Shown: positions 33,905-43,838, counted from the first letter of the stretch. The stretch: 44,715 nucleotides of DNA from JAZQHR01 sp045540815 (GCA_045540815.1 JAZQHY010000055.1:1-44715), one strand, 5' to 3'. Made by a program: numbers and translations. Notes: a model not told the origin generated them from the letters alone.

Positions 33905-34915
33905 ATGAAAAAAGACATCGGAATTGACCTTGGTACTGCCAACACACTTGTTCATTTGAAATCAAAAGGAATAGTTGTAAATGAACCTTCTGTTGTTGCT
34001 ATAAATAAAGAGTCGGGACAGGTACTAGCTGTTGGCGATGAAGCTAAACAAATGCTTGGAAGAACACCTGGTAATATCGTTGCAATAAGACCTTTAAAAG
34101 ATGGTGTAATAGCTGATTTTGATGTTACGCAAGCAATGCTTAAATACTTCATAAAAAAAGCATATCCGGGTAACGGTTTTATAAAACCAAGAGTTATCGT
34201 GTGTGTGCCATCTGGAGTTACTGAAGTTGAAAAAAGAGCTGTTGAAGAAGCTACTGTTCAGGCAGGCGCAAGAGAGGTTTATCTTATAGAAGAACCTATG
34301 GCTGCAGCAATTGGTGCAAATCTTCCGGTTGAAACTGCTACAGGAAGTATGGTGGTTGATATTGGCGGCGGAACAAGTGAAGTTGCAGTAATTTCTTTGG
34401 GTGGTATTGTTGCAAGCGTATCACTTAGAATAGCAGGCGATGAGTTTGACAATGCTATTATTCAATATATAAAGAAAATGTACAATCTTATGACAGGAGA
34501 GAGAACTGCTGAGGCTATTAAGATTGGTATTGGTTCGGCATATCCTGTTTTTGAAGAACAGACTATGGAGGTAAAGGGTAGGGACCTTATGACAGGTCTT
34601 CCTAAGACTATTGTAATATCTTCCGATGATGTAAGAGAGGCGTTAAAAGAGCCTGTTGAGGCGATTGTAAATGCAATAAAATCAACACTTGAAAAAACAC
34701 CGCCCGAACTTTCGTCTGATATTATGGACAGAGGTATCACACTTACAGGTGGTGGCGCTCTTCTTCGAGGCCTTGATAAACTTATAGAAGCCCAGACAGG
34801 TATGCCTGTAAATATAGCTGATACACCTTTAAACTGCGTTGTTATGGGCACAGGAAAGGTTCTTGACGAGATAGAAACATTAAGAAGCGTACTTGTAAAT
34901 TTAAGAAGAAAATAA
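33905..34915 (+). CDS. mreB: rod shape-determining protein MreB
   Basis: MreB is the bacterial actin that polymerises beneath the membrane and directs lateral wall synthesis. The 336-residue product has the actin phosphate loops DIGIDLGTANTLV near the N-terminus and VVDIGGGTSEVAVISLGGIV, and the GGGALLRGLDKLI adenosine motif. Length is standard. AAAGGAG precedes ATG. First of mreB-mreC-mreD-pbp2. Confidence 0.98.
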   Translation: MKKDIGIDLGTANTLVHLKSKGIVVNEPSVVAINKESGQVLAVGDEAKQMLGRTPGNIVAIRPLKDGVIADFDVTQAMLKYFIKKAYPGNGFIKPRVIVCVPSGVTEVEKRAVEEATVQAGAREVYLIEEPMAAAIGANLPVETATGSMVVDIGGGTSEVAVISLGGIVASVSLRIAGDEFDNAIIQYIKKMYNLMTGERTAEAIKIGIGSAYPVFEEQTMEVKGRDLMTGLPKTIVISSDDVREALKEPVEAIVNAIKSTLEKTPPELSSDIMDRGITLTGGGALLRGLDKLIEAQTGMPVNIADTPLNCVVMGTGKVLDEIETLRSVLVNLRRK

Positions 34916-34936
34916 TTATTGAACGGTTTGATGTAA

Positions 34937-35773
34937 ATGTCATTTTTTGCTCGAAACAAGTTTAAAATAATTTTAGGTGTTATTACATTATTTTTTGTAA
35001 TAATAATGGCATTATCAAGTATACCAAAAAATAGCTCAGGTTTTGTGGGGAATTTCTTTGGTATGCTTATTTCGCCTGTTCAGAAATGCGTCAACAAAGT
35101 CGTTTCATCAACTGAAGATTTTATGGTATTTATACTAAATATGAAAAGCTACGAAAAAGACAATGAAAAGCTTAAAGATGAAATTTCCTCTTTGTATACC
35201 GAGGTAAGGGAAACAGAGGATTTAAAAAAAGAAAACGAAACACTAAGAAATATGCTTGAACTTAAGTCGCGTGAAGTTGAATACGACCTTGTTGCATCTG
35301 AGATTATCGCACGCGAAAGCGATAATTGGTATTGTATCTTCACTTTAGACAAAGGGACAAACCAAGGTCTTGCAAAAAATGATTCAGTAATTACACCTGA
35401 TGGTCTTGTGGGACACATTTATGAGGTTGGTAAAAACTGGTCCAAGGTTATAACCATTGTAGATTCTACAAGCTCAGTAGGAGCTGTTTTAAAAAGAACG
35501 GGTGACACAGCTATCATAGAAGGCAGTTTGGATTATCAAAATGAAAATATGTGTAAGCTGACATATTTATCTAAAAATGCAAATATAACCGAGGGCGATT
35601 ACATAGAAACCTCCGGAATGGGCGGAATATATCCAAGCGGATTGTATATCGGAAGGGTAAAAGAAATCATTGCCGATCCTAACGGTATAACACAACAGGC
35701 ACTTGTTGAAACAGCGGTTAATTTCGGCGACCTAAGACAGGTATTTGTAATAAGAGGGGAAATAACTGAATAA
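34937..35773 (+). CDS. mreC: rod shape-determining protein MreC
   Basis: MreC is a bitopic membrane protein that links MreB with the periplasm-side elongation enzymes such as PBP2. The 278-residue product has a short cytoplasmic start, one membrane helix at about residues 11-28 (ILGVITLFFVIIMALSSI), a coiled coil around residues 70-110 and the beta-rich domain with ARESDNWYCIFTLDKGTNQGL and GLVGHI. It shares one base with mreD (TAATG). Confidence 0.95.
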   Translation: MSFFARNKFKIILGVITLFFVIIMALSSIPKNSSGFVGNFFGMLISPVQKCVNKVVSSTEDFMVFILNMKSYEKDNEKLKDEISSLYTEVRETEDLKKENETLRNMLELKSREVEYDLVASEIIARESDNWYCIFTLDKGTNQGLAKNDSVITPDGLVGHIYEVGKNWSKVITIVDSTSSVGAVLKRTGDTAIIEGSLDYQNENMCKLTYLSKNANITEGDYIETSGMGGIYPSGLYIGRVKEIIADPNGITQQALVETAVNFGDLRQVFVIRGEITE

Positions 35774-36267
35774 TGAAATCATTTCTTCACTATTTGTTTT
35801 TTATAATACTTTTTATATTACAAACCACACTAAGTAAATATATAAGCTTTTTTGGTGTTTTTCCAAACCTTTTGCTTGTATACGTTATTTGTTTGTGTTT
35901 GATTTTTTCTGATGTTAAATCCATTATTTTAGCTACTGTTGCAGGTCTTGCTCTTGATTTGTATGGTGGTATAGTAATTGGATTTAACGCACTTTTTTAT
36001 ATGTATTTTTCGCTTGCTACAGTTTATTTTGGCGAGAATTTTTTCAGAGGCAGAAGAGCTGTTACACTTCTTTATACAGCAATTTCGACTTTTTTGTATG
36101 AAATTATATATTATGTGTTGTTTTTCGCCATATGGAACAGAGGCGGAAGTTTTAATAATGTTACATATATACTCTTTATGGAAATATTGTGTAACACGAT
36201 ATTTGTATTGCCTATTTACTCGTTGGTTAGAAAAACCGATGTATCGGGCTTTAGACTTAGTAAATAA
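35773..36267 (+). CDS. mreD: rod shape-determining protein MreD
   Basis: MreD is an integral membrane partner of MreC in the elongasome. The 164-residue product is nearly all hydrophobic, with about five helices and the family features FFGVFPNLLLVYVICLCL and GLALDLYGGIVIGFNALFY. It overlaps mreC by one base and is followed 14 bases later by the PBP2 gene. Confidence 0.92.
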   Translation: MKSFLHYLFFIILFILQTTLSKYISFFGVFPNLLLVYVICLCLIFSDVKSIILATVAGLALDLYGGIVIGFNALFYMYFSLATVYFGENFFRGRRAVTLLYTAISTFLYEIIYYVLFFAIWNRGGSFNNVTYILFMEILCNTIFVLPIYSLVRKTDVSGFRLSK

Positions 36268-36281
36268 AGGAAGTGGTAAAA

Positions 36282-38339
36282 GTGTTTGCAAACTTTTTTA
36301 AAGACAGAAAAAATATTATCATAATAGCATTTTCTGTTTTTGTTTTTGCGTGCTTTTTAAGACTTGTATCACTTCAGGTTGTAAAAGGAGAGGATTATCT
36401 TACCCAGTCTAAAAACAGACTTATGAGCTCTATGAGTATTCCTGCTCCGCGCGGAGAGATTACCGATAGATACGGTAGACCGTTTGTTACAAATAAAACA
36501 GGATTTTCGGTAGAAATTCAAAAATCCAACATAACAACTGATGAGCTTAACAATATAATATATAACTTACTTGTTTTAATGGATTCTGAAGGCGAAAAAT
36601 ACACTGATTCTCTTCCGATATCGGACAAACCATACGTATATACTTTCGAAGATAATGATGCCAAAAAAGATAAAATAGCTGATTTCCTAAAGGCAGAAAA
36701 ACTAAGCAGTGATATTTCAGCTGATATAGCTATCGAAGAATTAAAAGATAAATACGATATAACCGAGAATTATGGTGATTACCTTAGAAAAGTAATCGGA
36801 ATACGTTATGAAATGAGTATACGAGGATTTTCGGTGAACACTCCATATACACTTTGCACTGATGTTGGTGTGAGTACTATCACCAAAATAAAAGAGCAGG
36901 GTGAAATATTTAAAGGTGTAAGCATCTCCACAGTCCCTATTAGGCAATACAGCGGAAATCTTGCAGCGCATTTACTTGGCAGAGTTGGTATAATTTATAA
37001 AGAAGAATATGAAGAATTAAAAGATGAAAATTATGGTATGAATGATATCATCGGAAAAGATGGTATGGAAAAATATCTCGAAAAATACATACGTGGAAAA
37101 GACGGTGTAAACAGTGTTATTCAAACCATTGACGGAAAAACATCTTCTATTTCAAATGCTACTCCTGCAACACCTGGTAATAATGCTATATTAACACTTG
37201 ATATGGATGTACAGAGAGTTGCAGAAAAATCCCTTGAGCAAAACATTCTCAAAATAAGAGCACAAGGTATGGAGAGCGATGATAAACGTGGTGCCGGAGC
37301 AGGTGGAGGTGCTGTTGTAGCGCTTGACGTAAATACAGGTGAAACGATCGCAATGGCAAGTTATCCAACGTATAATCCGGCAACATTTGATGAGGATTAT
37401 TCTAAACTGTACAATGATAAACAAAAGCCTATGTTTAACCGTGCTATAAGCGGAACTTACCCTCCGGGTTCAGTATTTAAAATGGTTACTGCCGTTGCGG
37501 GTATGGAAGAAAAAGCGGTAAGACCAGGTGAAATAATCGAGGATAAGGGTATATATAAATACTACAATCAGTCATTTAATTGCTGGATATGGTCTGATCA
37601 GGGCAGAACTCACGGCAGAATTAATATATCTCAAGCTATTATGCATTCTTGTAACTATTATTTTTACGAAATAGGTAAAAGAATGGGTATAGACAAGCTT
37701 TATAAATATGGCAAAAATTTTGGGCTAGGTGAATATACAGGTATCGAACTGGAAGGCGAAGCGAAAGGTGTTCTTGCAAATAGAAAATATAAAGAAAGCA
37801 CCTTTAATGAACAATGGTATCCCGGTGATACAGTTCAGGCGGCTATCGGGCAGTCATATAATTTATTTACCCCGGTACAGATTGCAAACTATATTGCCAC
37901 ATTTGCAAATGGCGGCACAAGATATAAGGTGCACTTACTAAAAGAAGTAAGAGAGCATTCTACAGGTAGAATTATACTTAAAAATGAGCCTGAAGCAGTG
38001 AGTAAAATCGACATTAGTCCCGAAACATACGATGCCGTCAGAGATGGTATGCACCTTACAAGTAGGGAAGGTACTGCAAGCAACGTCTTTATGGATTATC
38101 CTATTGCTGTGTGTTCAAAAACTGGCTCTGCACAGGTTTCTACAGGAGTTGCTAACGGTGTATTTGTTGCATATGCTCCATATGACAATCCACAAATTGC
38201 GGTTGCAGTAGTTGTTGAGAATGCAGGTTCGGGTAATGCCATTGCACCGGTCGCAAAAGATATCTTTGACCAGTATTTTGGAATAAACTCATACATTCCA
38301 ACGAATGCAGGTGAGAATTTTTACGGATTTAATCAGTAA
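36282..38339 (+). CDS. mrdA: penicillin-binding protein 2 (transpeptidase)
   Basis: This class B penicillin-binding protein cross-links peptidoglycan during lateral elongation. The 685-residue product has one membrane helix near residues 12-30, the PBP dimerisation domain beginning PAPRGEITDRYGR, and a transpeptidase domain with Ser397-x-x-Lys400 (GSVFK), Ser456-Cys-Asn458 and Lys613-Thr-Gly615. I chose GTG at 36282, ten bases after AAAGGA; a GTG at 36273 almost touches that site. It follows mreBCD as usual, but no rodA gene follows it. Confidence 0.95.
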   Translation: MFANFFKDRKNIIIIAFSVFVFACFLRLVSLQVVKGEDYLTQSKNRLMSSMSIPAPRGEITDRYGRPFVTNKTGFSVEIQKSNITTDELNNIIYNLLVLMDSEGEKYTDSLPISDKPYVYTFEDNDAKKDKIADFLKAEKLSSDISADIAIEELKDKYDITENYGDYLRKVIGIRYEMSIRGFSVNTPYTLCTDVGVSTITKIKEQGEIFKGVSISTVPIRQYSGNLAAHLLGRVGIIYKEEYEELKDENYGMNDIIGKDGMEKYLEKYIRGKDGVNSVIQTIDGKTSSISNATPATPGNNAILTLDMDVQRVAEKSLEQNILKIRAQGMESDDKRGAGAGGGAVVALDVNTGETIAMASYPTYNPATFDEDYSKLYNDKQKPMFNRAISGTYPPGSVFKMVTAVAGMEEKAVRPGEIIEDKGIYKYYNQSFNCWIWSDQGRTHGRINISQAIMHSCNYYFYEIGKRMGIDKLYKYGKNFGLGEYTGIELEGEAKGVLANRKYKESTFNEQWYPGDTVQAAIGQSYNLFTPVQIANYIATFANGGTRYKVHLLKEVREHSTGRIILKNEPEAVSKIDISPETYDAVRDGMHLTSREGTASNVFMDYPIAVCSKTGSAQVSTGVANGVFVAYAPYDNPQIAVAVVVENAGSGNAIAPVAKDIFDQYFGINSYIPTNAGENFYGFNQ

Positions 38340-38356
38340 AAATTTCACTTAATATA

Positions 38357-38385
38357 TAGACTATTTGAAAAAAATGTGATAAAAT
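38357..38385 (+). promoter_or_regulatory. candidate promoter of minD-mgsA
   Basis: TAGACT (38357-38362) and TAAAAT (38380-38385) are 17 bp apart in the 77-base gap between the PBP2 gene and minD. The match is fair, so minD may be transcribed both from here and from upstream. Confidence 0.45.
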
Positions 38386-38416
38386 GTTAGTCGAGTGCAC
38401 GGAGGTGACTTTCAAA

Positions 38417-39199
38417 ATGAGCGAAATTATTGTTATTACGTCAGGAAAAGGCGGTGTTGGTAAAACGACATCAGTCGCAAATATAGGTATTGGTCTAGCA
38501 AAAAAAGGAAAAAAAGTTGTTTTAATAGATGCAGATATTGGTCTTAGAAATTTAGACATTCTTCTCGGTATGGAAAATGACGTAGTATATGATATCGCTG
38601 ATGTAATACTTGGAAATTGCGGATTAAGGCAGTCACTTATTCGCTCTGAAATTTCCGAGAATTTATATTTGCTTCCTGCCTCACAATCCACAGAAAAATA
38701 CGTTTTAAATTCTGAAGATATTGGTATGATATGCCAAAAACTTGCAGATGAATTTGACTACATTTTGATTGATTGCCCTGCTGGAATAGGGAATGGCTTT
38801 AAAAATGCTGTCACCTGTGCTGACAGAGCTATTGTTGTCACCGGCGGCGAAAAGACTGCCGTAAGAGATGCAGACAGAGTAATCGATAAATTAAACGAGT
38901 ACGGCATACATAATAATCATATTCTTATAAACAGAATTCGAAAAAATTTGGTAAAATCAGGAGATATGATTAATCCTGATGATGTTATTGACACGCTTGG
39001 TGTAAAAATAATAGGACTTATCCCTGATGATGATGCAGTTATAATTTCAACTAATAAAGGTTTGCCATGCATATTGGACAAGTCATCATTTGTCAGTATG
39101 GCGTTTGAAAACATTACAAAAAGAATAATGGGTGAATCTGTACCTGTTATAGATTTGTACAAAAAGAAGAAAAAAATATTTTTATTTTCTAAAAAATAA
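38417..39199 (+). CDS. minD: septum site-determining ATPase MinD
   Basis: MinD is a ParA/MinD-type ATPase that binds the membrane in its ATP form and places MinC (or other partners) to control the division site. The 260-residue product has the deviant Walker A KGGVGKTT at residues 11-18, DADIGLRNLD, LPASQSTEK and DCPAGIGNGF, and a basic amphipathic C-terminus (YKKKKKIFLFSKK) for membrane attachment. ATG at 38417 follows GGAGGT at ten bases. minC and minE, normally its neighbours, are not in the window. Confidence 0.96.
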   Translation: MSEIIVITSGKGGVGKTTSVANIGIGLAKKGKKVVLIDADIGLRNLDILLGMENDVVYDIADVILGNCGLRQSLIRSEISENLYLLPASQSTEKYVLNSEDIGMICQKLADEFDYILIDCPAGIGNGFKNAVTCADRAIVVTGGEKTAVRDADRVIDKLNEYGIHNNHILINRIRKNLVKSGDMINPDDVIDTLGVKIIGLIPDDDAVIISTNKGLPCILDKSSFVSMAFENITKRIMGESVPVIDLYKKKKKIFLFSKK

Positions 39200-39231
39200 G
39201 ACGTTATAAATTTCAAGGAGGACGGTTTATT

Positions 39232-39639
39232 ATGAATATTGCATTAATTGCTCACGACAAGAAAAAAGAACTTATGGTTCAGTTTTGTATTGCGTATAAA
39301 GGCATTTTTGCAAAGCACAACCTTTCCGCTACAGGCACTACAGGCGGTCTTATAATGGAAGCAACTGATCTTAATGTACATAGATTTTTGTCGGGTTCGC
39401 AAGGCGGTGATCAGCAGATATGCGCAAGAATTGCTTACAATGAAATTGACTTAGTTCTATTTTTTAGAGACCCAACTACTGCACAGTCGCACGAGCCTGA
39501 TGTAATGTCAATGATGAAACTTTGTGATATGCATAATATACCTATTGCAACAAATGTCGCAACCGCAGAAGTTCTGATACAGGGGCTAGAACGTGGCGAC
39601 CTTGATTGGAGAGATATAGTTAATCCCAAAATCAAATAA
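39232..39639 (+). CDS. mgsA: methylglyoxal synthase
   Basis: This enzyme converts DHAP to methylglyoxal and phosphate, a bypass of lower glycolysis when phosphate is short. The 135-residue product has the opening ALIAHDKKKELM with His8, GTTG, the GDQQI motif with catalytic Asp60, FFRDP with Asp80 and SHEPDV with His87. AAGGAGG precedes ATG. It lies 32 bases after minD, and mgsA next to min genes is common in Clostridia. Confidence 0.97.
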   Translation: MNIALIAHDKKKELMVQFCIAYKGIFAKHNLSATGTTGGLIMEATDLNVHRFLSGSQGGDQQICARIAYNEIDLVLFFRDPTTAQSHEPDVMSMMKLCDMHNIPIATNVATAEVLIQGLERGDLDWRDIVNPKIK

Positions 39640-39654
39640 GTAAGAGGAAATAAT

Positions 39655-40947
39655 ATGAATTATATTATTAAAAATACCACCATCGTCACTATGGATAATG
39701 ATAAAGTTATTGATAATGGCTATATTATAATTGAAAACGGAGATATTATTAGAGTTTGCAACGGTGAATTTTCAGGCGACGAAAGTAAATATACAATAAT
39801 TGATGGTACAGACAAGCTTGTTATGCCGGGGCTTATAAATTGTCATACTCATACGCCTATGGGGCTAATGAGAAGTTACGGCAGCGGCCTTCCGCTTGAT
39901 CGTTGGCTTAACGAAAAAATATTTCCTATAGAAGATAAGCTTACTGATGACGATATGTACTGGGGCACTACGCTTGCGATATGCGAGATGTTATCTACAG
40001 GTACTACGTCATTTAATGATATGTATTTTCAAACTCATATGACTGCAAAGGCAGTTTTAAAGAGCGGCATGCGTGCCGTTCTTACTTATTGTGGTACGTG
40101 CTTTGCGCCGTACGACGACTACAGTACTTTGAAAAGAGTAGAAAACAACAGAAGATTATATGCAGATTTTAAATCAAATGATAAAATAAAGGTTTCGGTT
40201 TCACCTCATGCGGTTTATACTTGCACCGACCAGTTCTTAGCTGATGATGCAAAAGAGGCGAAACGCTTAAACACTATTATTCATACGCATTTATCTGAAA
40301 CAGTTAAGGAAAATGACGATTGCATAAGAAAAAAGGGGAAAACACCAACACAGCATATGCGTGACTTGGGCATTTTTGATTCACCAACTGTTGCAGCGCA
40401 TTGTGTTCACTTAACCGATGATGATATTGATATTTTGAAAAAATACGATGTGTCAGTTGTTAATAATCCCACAAGCAATTTAAAGCTTGGTAGCGGAATT
40501 TGTGATATAGCAAAGCTTATGAAAAAGGGTGTAAATGTAACGCTTGGTACTGATGGAGCATCTTCTAATAACAACCTAAATATGTTTGAGGAAATGCATA
40601 TTGCATCTATTCTTGTAAATGGTTCAAATATGGACGCATCTCTAATTACAGCAAATGATGTACTTAAAATGGCGACTATTAATGGTGCAAAGGCTTTAAA
40701 ACTTGACAGAGTAGGCGCGATAAAAGAAGGATACAAGGCAGACATCATTATGATTGACCTTGATAAACCTCATTTTATGCCAATGCATAATTTTGCGGAC
40801 AATCTTGTGTATTCAGCCCAAGGGTCAGATGTATGTATGACTATGGTTGATGGAGAAATTCTATATAAAGACGGAAAATATACTACAATTAATATAAGTG
40901 AAGTGAAGGATAATATAAATAAAATTTTCCAAAGACTTTTTGATTAG
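39655..40947 (+). CDS. mtaD: MTA/SAH deaminase-type amidohydrolase
   Basis: This is a zinc amidohydrolase expected to deaminate 5-methylthioadenosine or S-adenosylhomocysteine to the inosine form. The 430-residue product has the metal motif NCHTHTPMGLMRSYG with His64 and His66, PLDRWLNEKIFP, HTHLSET, AAHCVHLTDDDI, NNPTSNLKLGSGI and the TLGTDGASSNNNLNM metal aspartate. The motifs fit the MtaD/SAH deaminase group better than guanine deaminase or chlorohydrolases. AAGAGGAAA precedes ATG; a DUF624 gene follows after nine bases. Confidence 0.92.
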   Translation: MNYIIKNTTIVTMDNDKVIDNGYIIIENGDIIRVCNGEFSGDESKYTIIDGTDKLVMPGLINCHTHTPMGLMRSYGSGLPLDRWLNEKIFPIEDKLTDDDMYWGTTLAICEMLSTGTTSFNDMYFQTHMTAKAVLKSGMRAVLTYCGTCFAPYDDYSTLKRVENNRRLYADFKSNDKIKVSVSPHAVYTCTDQFLADDAKEAKRLNTIIHTHLSETVKENDDCIRKKGKTPTQHMRDLGIFDSPTVAAHCVHLTDDDIDILKKYDVSVVNNPTSNLKLGSGICDIAKLMKKGVNVTLGTDGASSNNNLNMFEEMHIASILVNGSNMDASLITANDVLKMATINGAKALKLDRVGAIKEGYKADIIMIDLDKPHFMPMHNFADNLVYSAQGSDVCMTMVDGEILYKDGKYTTINISEVKDNINKIFQRLFD

Positions 40948-40956
40948 GAGGATATT

Positions 40957-41799
40957 ATGGGATTATTTAATTTTGGCTTTGATAATGAAGGCCCTGGAGT
41001 AGCCAAAGATGCTCCGGAAAAGAAAGGTTTTTTCCAATTCATTGAACTTTTCTTTAGAAAAATTGGTAAATATATTGCTCTTAATATTTTATATGTAATT
41101 ATTAATATACCACTAATACTTGGAATAGTGATATCTGTTTGGCCCCACGAGGCATTTCTTTCGTCTAACGGAACAGTTCCTCCGTTTTATTTTACCGGAG
41201 ATGCAGTAGGACTTGCACTTATGATTGTTTCGGTGTTTATAATCGGACCGGCAAATACAGGGTATTGCTATATTCTAAGAAATTTTGCGCGCGAAGAACA
41301 CGCTTGGATTTTTGCTGATTTTTTTGGTCAGTTCAAAAAAAATTACAAACAAGGAATATTAATGAGTCTTGTAGAAATTATTGTTCCGGTTATACTATAT
41401 CTTATGTTTGTTTTTTATGGATATATGCTCCCGCATTCGGCAGGAAACAATCAGACGCTTATATTGATTGCAAATATATGTAAAATATTTACTATTTTCG
41501 CTACAATTTTCTTTATAATGATGCACAAATATATATACATTATGATTGTAACGTTTGACTTGAAATTTATTCAGATTATAAAAAACGCTGCAATTTTTAC
41601 AATTGCAAAGCTTCCGTATAACCTTGTTATTTTTTTCATTCAAGCGCTTTTGCTTGCTTTGGCATTTGGGTTTAACTTTACAGTAGGTGTAATACTTTCA
41701 TTGCTAATTTTAATATCATTGTTATACTTTATTGATGTATTTTACGGTTATTCAGTGGTAGACAAATATATGATGAAAGATACCAATGAAAACAAATAA
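40957..41799 (+). CDS. DUF624 (YesL-like) membrane protein
   Basis: This membrane protein resembles the DUF624/YesL family, whose function is not known. The 280-residue product has five to six helices, a hydrophilic 30-residue start, the family-like segments FFRKIGKYIALNILYVIINIP and IGPANTGYCYILRNFAREEHAWIFADFF, and a final helix followed by a charged tail. AGGAGG precedes ATG. YesL genes commonly accompany sugar transporters, but here the neighbour is an amidohydrolase. Confidence 0.8.
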   Translation: MGLFNFGFDNEGPGVAKDAPEKKGFFQFIELFFRKIGKYIALNILYVIINIPLILGIVISVWPHEAFLSSNGTVPPFYFTGDAVGLALMIVSVFIIGPANTGYCYILRNFAREEHAWIFADFFGQFKKNYKQGILMSLVEIIVPVILYLMFVFYGYMLPHSAGNNQTLILIANICKIFTIFATIFFIMMHKYIYIMIVTFDLKFIQIIKNAAIFTIAKLPYNLVIFFIQALLLALAFGFNFTVGVILSLLILISLLYFIDVFYGYSVVDKYMMKDTNENK

Positions 41800-41848
41800 A
41801 AAATAGTTAGTTATACCTAAATATGGGTATATATGATAATGGTGATTT

Positions 41849-42325
41849 ATGACAGACAGTAAGAAAAATGTTGAAATCTATACAGACGGCGCATGCAGTG
41901 GCAATCCCGGAAAAGGCGGATACGGAGTAGTACTTAAGTTTGGTGATGCAACTAAAGAAATGTCGCAAGGGTTTAAGCTTACTACAAACAACCGTATGGA
42001 AATACTTGCGGCTGTAAAGGGGCTTGAGGCGCTTAAATATCCTTGTAATGTAAAGCTATACAGTGATTCAAAGTATTTAGTTGATTCCGTTAACCAAGGC
42101 TGGATTATAAAATGGCAAAAAAACAACTGGATGCGAACTAAAAGTGAGCCTGCAAAAAATATAGACTTATTCAAAAGACTTTTAAAACTTTTGGAAATTC
42201 ACTCTGTTGAATTTATATGGGTAAAAGGTCACGCAGGCCATCCAATGAATGAGCGTTGTGATGAGCTCGGTGTTGCAGCATATAACGGAAACAATCTTAT
42301 TGACGACGAAGGCTTTGTAGAATAA
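41849..42325 (+). CDS. rnhA: ribonuclease HI
   Basis: This enzyme cuts the RNA strand of RNA-DNA hybrids. The 158-residue product has the active-site carboxylates Asp13 (YTDGACSGNPG), Glu51 (NRMEILA), Asp73 (YSDSKY) and Asp138 (ERCDEL), and His128 in VKGHAGH, plus the basic WIIKWQKNNW handle region. Length is that of bacterial RNase HI. It probably starts a small group with ykuS. Confidence 0.96.
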   Translation: MTDSKKNVEIYTDGACSGNPGKGGYGVVLKFGDATKEMSQGFKLTTNNRMEILAAVKGLEALKYPCNVKLYSDSKYLVDSVNQGWIIKWQKNNWMRTKSEPAKNIDLFKRLLKLLEIHSVEFIWVKGHAGHPMNERCDELGVAAYNGNNLIDDEGFVE

Positions 42326-42370
42326 TTATTTTTCCATAGCAGATAATATCTGTTAATGGAGGGATTATAT

Positions 42371-42631
42371 ATGTTAATAGCTGTTGAAAATGGGCTACAA
42401 AATATTAAATCAAAATTATTATCTATCGGATATGATGTTGTTGATTTAGACAATTGTAACATTAGTGTTGATGCTATCGTGTATAAAAGTATACATTTAG
42501 ATGCACATAATATATCACGTTTTACAAATTCAAGTAATCCTAACGGAATACTGATGATATATGCAAATAACAAATCTTTTGATGAAATAGACAATATATT
42601 AAAGACAAGGGTATACAGTCCTTTGTTTTAG
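42371..42631 (+). CDS. YkuS-like (UPF0180) small protein
   Basis: This 86-residue protein looks like the YkuS/UPF0180 family of unknown function, with VENGLQNIKSKLLSIGYDVVDLD, a middle strand DAIVYKS and a C-terminal NGILMIYANNKSFDEIDNIL stretch. The match is by pattern only. ATG at 42371 follows GGAGGGA; an in-frame ATG at 42356 lies on that site. It is 17 bases before nifS and probably shares its transcript. Confidence 0.7.
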   Translation: MLIAVENGLQNIKSKLLSIGYDVVDLDNCNISVDAIVYKSIHLDAHNISRFTNSSNPNGILMIYANNKSFDEIDNILKTRVYSPLF

Positions 42632-42648
42632 AAGGAGCGAGATTAATA

Positions 42649-43821
42649 ATGGACAAACAGATATATTTTGACCATGCCGCTACCACATTTGTAAAAGAAG
42701 AGGTACTAAATGCTATGTACCCTTATTTTACACAGAGCTTTGGTAATGCATCTTCAATATATAAAATTGCAAGAGAAAACAGAAAGGCGATAGATAACGC
42801 AAGAGATACTGTTGCTAACATAATAGGTTGCAAATCATCTGAGGTGTATTTTACAGGTTCAGGAAGCGAAGCTGATAACTGGGCGATAAAGGGTGCAGCT
42901 TATGCAAGAAAAGATAAGGGAAATCATATTATTACAAGCGCTATTGAACATCACGCCGTACTTCATACACTTCAGCATCTTGAAAAACAAGGTTTTGAAG
43001 TAACATATCTTCCCGTAAATGAGTATGGCGAAATATCTATTGATGACCTTAAAAATGCCATAAAAGATACAACCATACTTATAACAATAATGTATGCTAA
43101 CAATGAAATCGGAACTATTCAGCCAATAGCTGAGATAGGTGAAATCGCACGAGAACACAAAATATTATTCCATACTGATGCAGTACAGGCAGTAGGTGCT
43201 GTTCCAATCAATGTTGATGAATTAAATGTAGATATGATGTCTATGTCTGCTCATAAATTCTACGGACCAAAGGGAGTAGGGGCACTATACGTAAAACGTG
43301 GTATAGGATTATCAAACCTTATCCACGGCGGCGGTCAGGAATCTGGCAAAAGAGCTGGTACTGAAAATGTTCCCGGCATTGTTGGTATGGCTAAAGCGCT
43401 AGAGTTAGCGAATACAAATATCAATGAAAAGGTTGAAAGCTTGTCTTCTAAAAGAGATTATATCATAGACAGAATTTTAGATGAAATTCCATATGTAAGA
43501 CTAAACGGAGCACGCGAAAACAGATTGCCAGGTAATGTAAATATATCTTTTAAATATATTGAAGGTGAATCACTACTTTTGATGCTTGATAATAAAAATA
43601 TTGCTGCATCATCAGGCAGTGCGTGTACTTCAGGCTCGTTAGACCCATCACACGTTCTGTTGGCGATAGGATTGCCGCACGAGATTGCACACGGTTCGTT
43701 ACGAATAAGCATAGGCGAAGAAAATACTCAGGAAGAAATTGATTATTTGCTTGAAGTATTGCCAAAAATTGTAGAAACACTAAGAATGATGTCACCTCTA
43801 TATGAAGAGGTATTAAACTGA
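42649..43821 (+). CDS. nifS: cysteine desulfurase (NifS/IscS type)
   Basis: This PLP enzyme takes sulfur from cysteine for Fe-S cluster assembly and thio-modification. The 390-residue product has YFDHAATT at residues 6-13, His102 in the IEHHAV stretch, HTDAVQAVG, the PLP lysine Lys203 (SAHKFYGPKG), RAGTENVPGIVG and the catalytic Cys326 in SSGSACTSGS. The length and the mobile Cys loop put it in the group I IscS/NifS class. It lies 17 bases ahead of nifU. No iscR regulator is adjacent. Confidence 0.97.
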   Translation: MDKQIYFDHAATTFVKEEVLNAMYPYFTQSFGNASSIYKIARENRKAIDNARDTVANIIGCKSSEVYFTGSGSEADNWAIKGAAYARKDKGNHIITSAIEHHAVLHTLQHLEKQGFEVTYLPVNEYGEISIDDLKNAIKDTTILITIMYANNEIGTIQPIAEIGEIAREHKILFHTDAVQAVGAVPINVDELNVDMMSMSAHKFYGPKGVGALYVKRGIGLSNLIHGGGQESGKRAGTENVPGIVGMAKALELANTNINEKVESLSSKRDYIIDRILDEIPYVRLNGARENRLPGNVNISFKYIEGESLLLMLDNKNIAASSGSACTSGSLDPSHVLLAIGLPHEIAHGSLRISIGEENTQEEIDYLLEVLPKIVETLRMMSPLYEEVLN

Positions 43822-43838
43822 TAAAGGGGGAATCAAAT

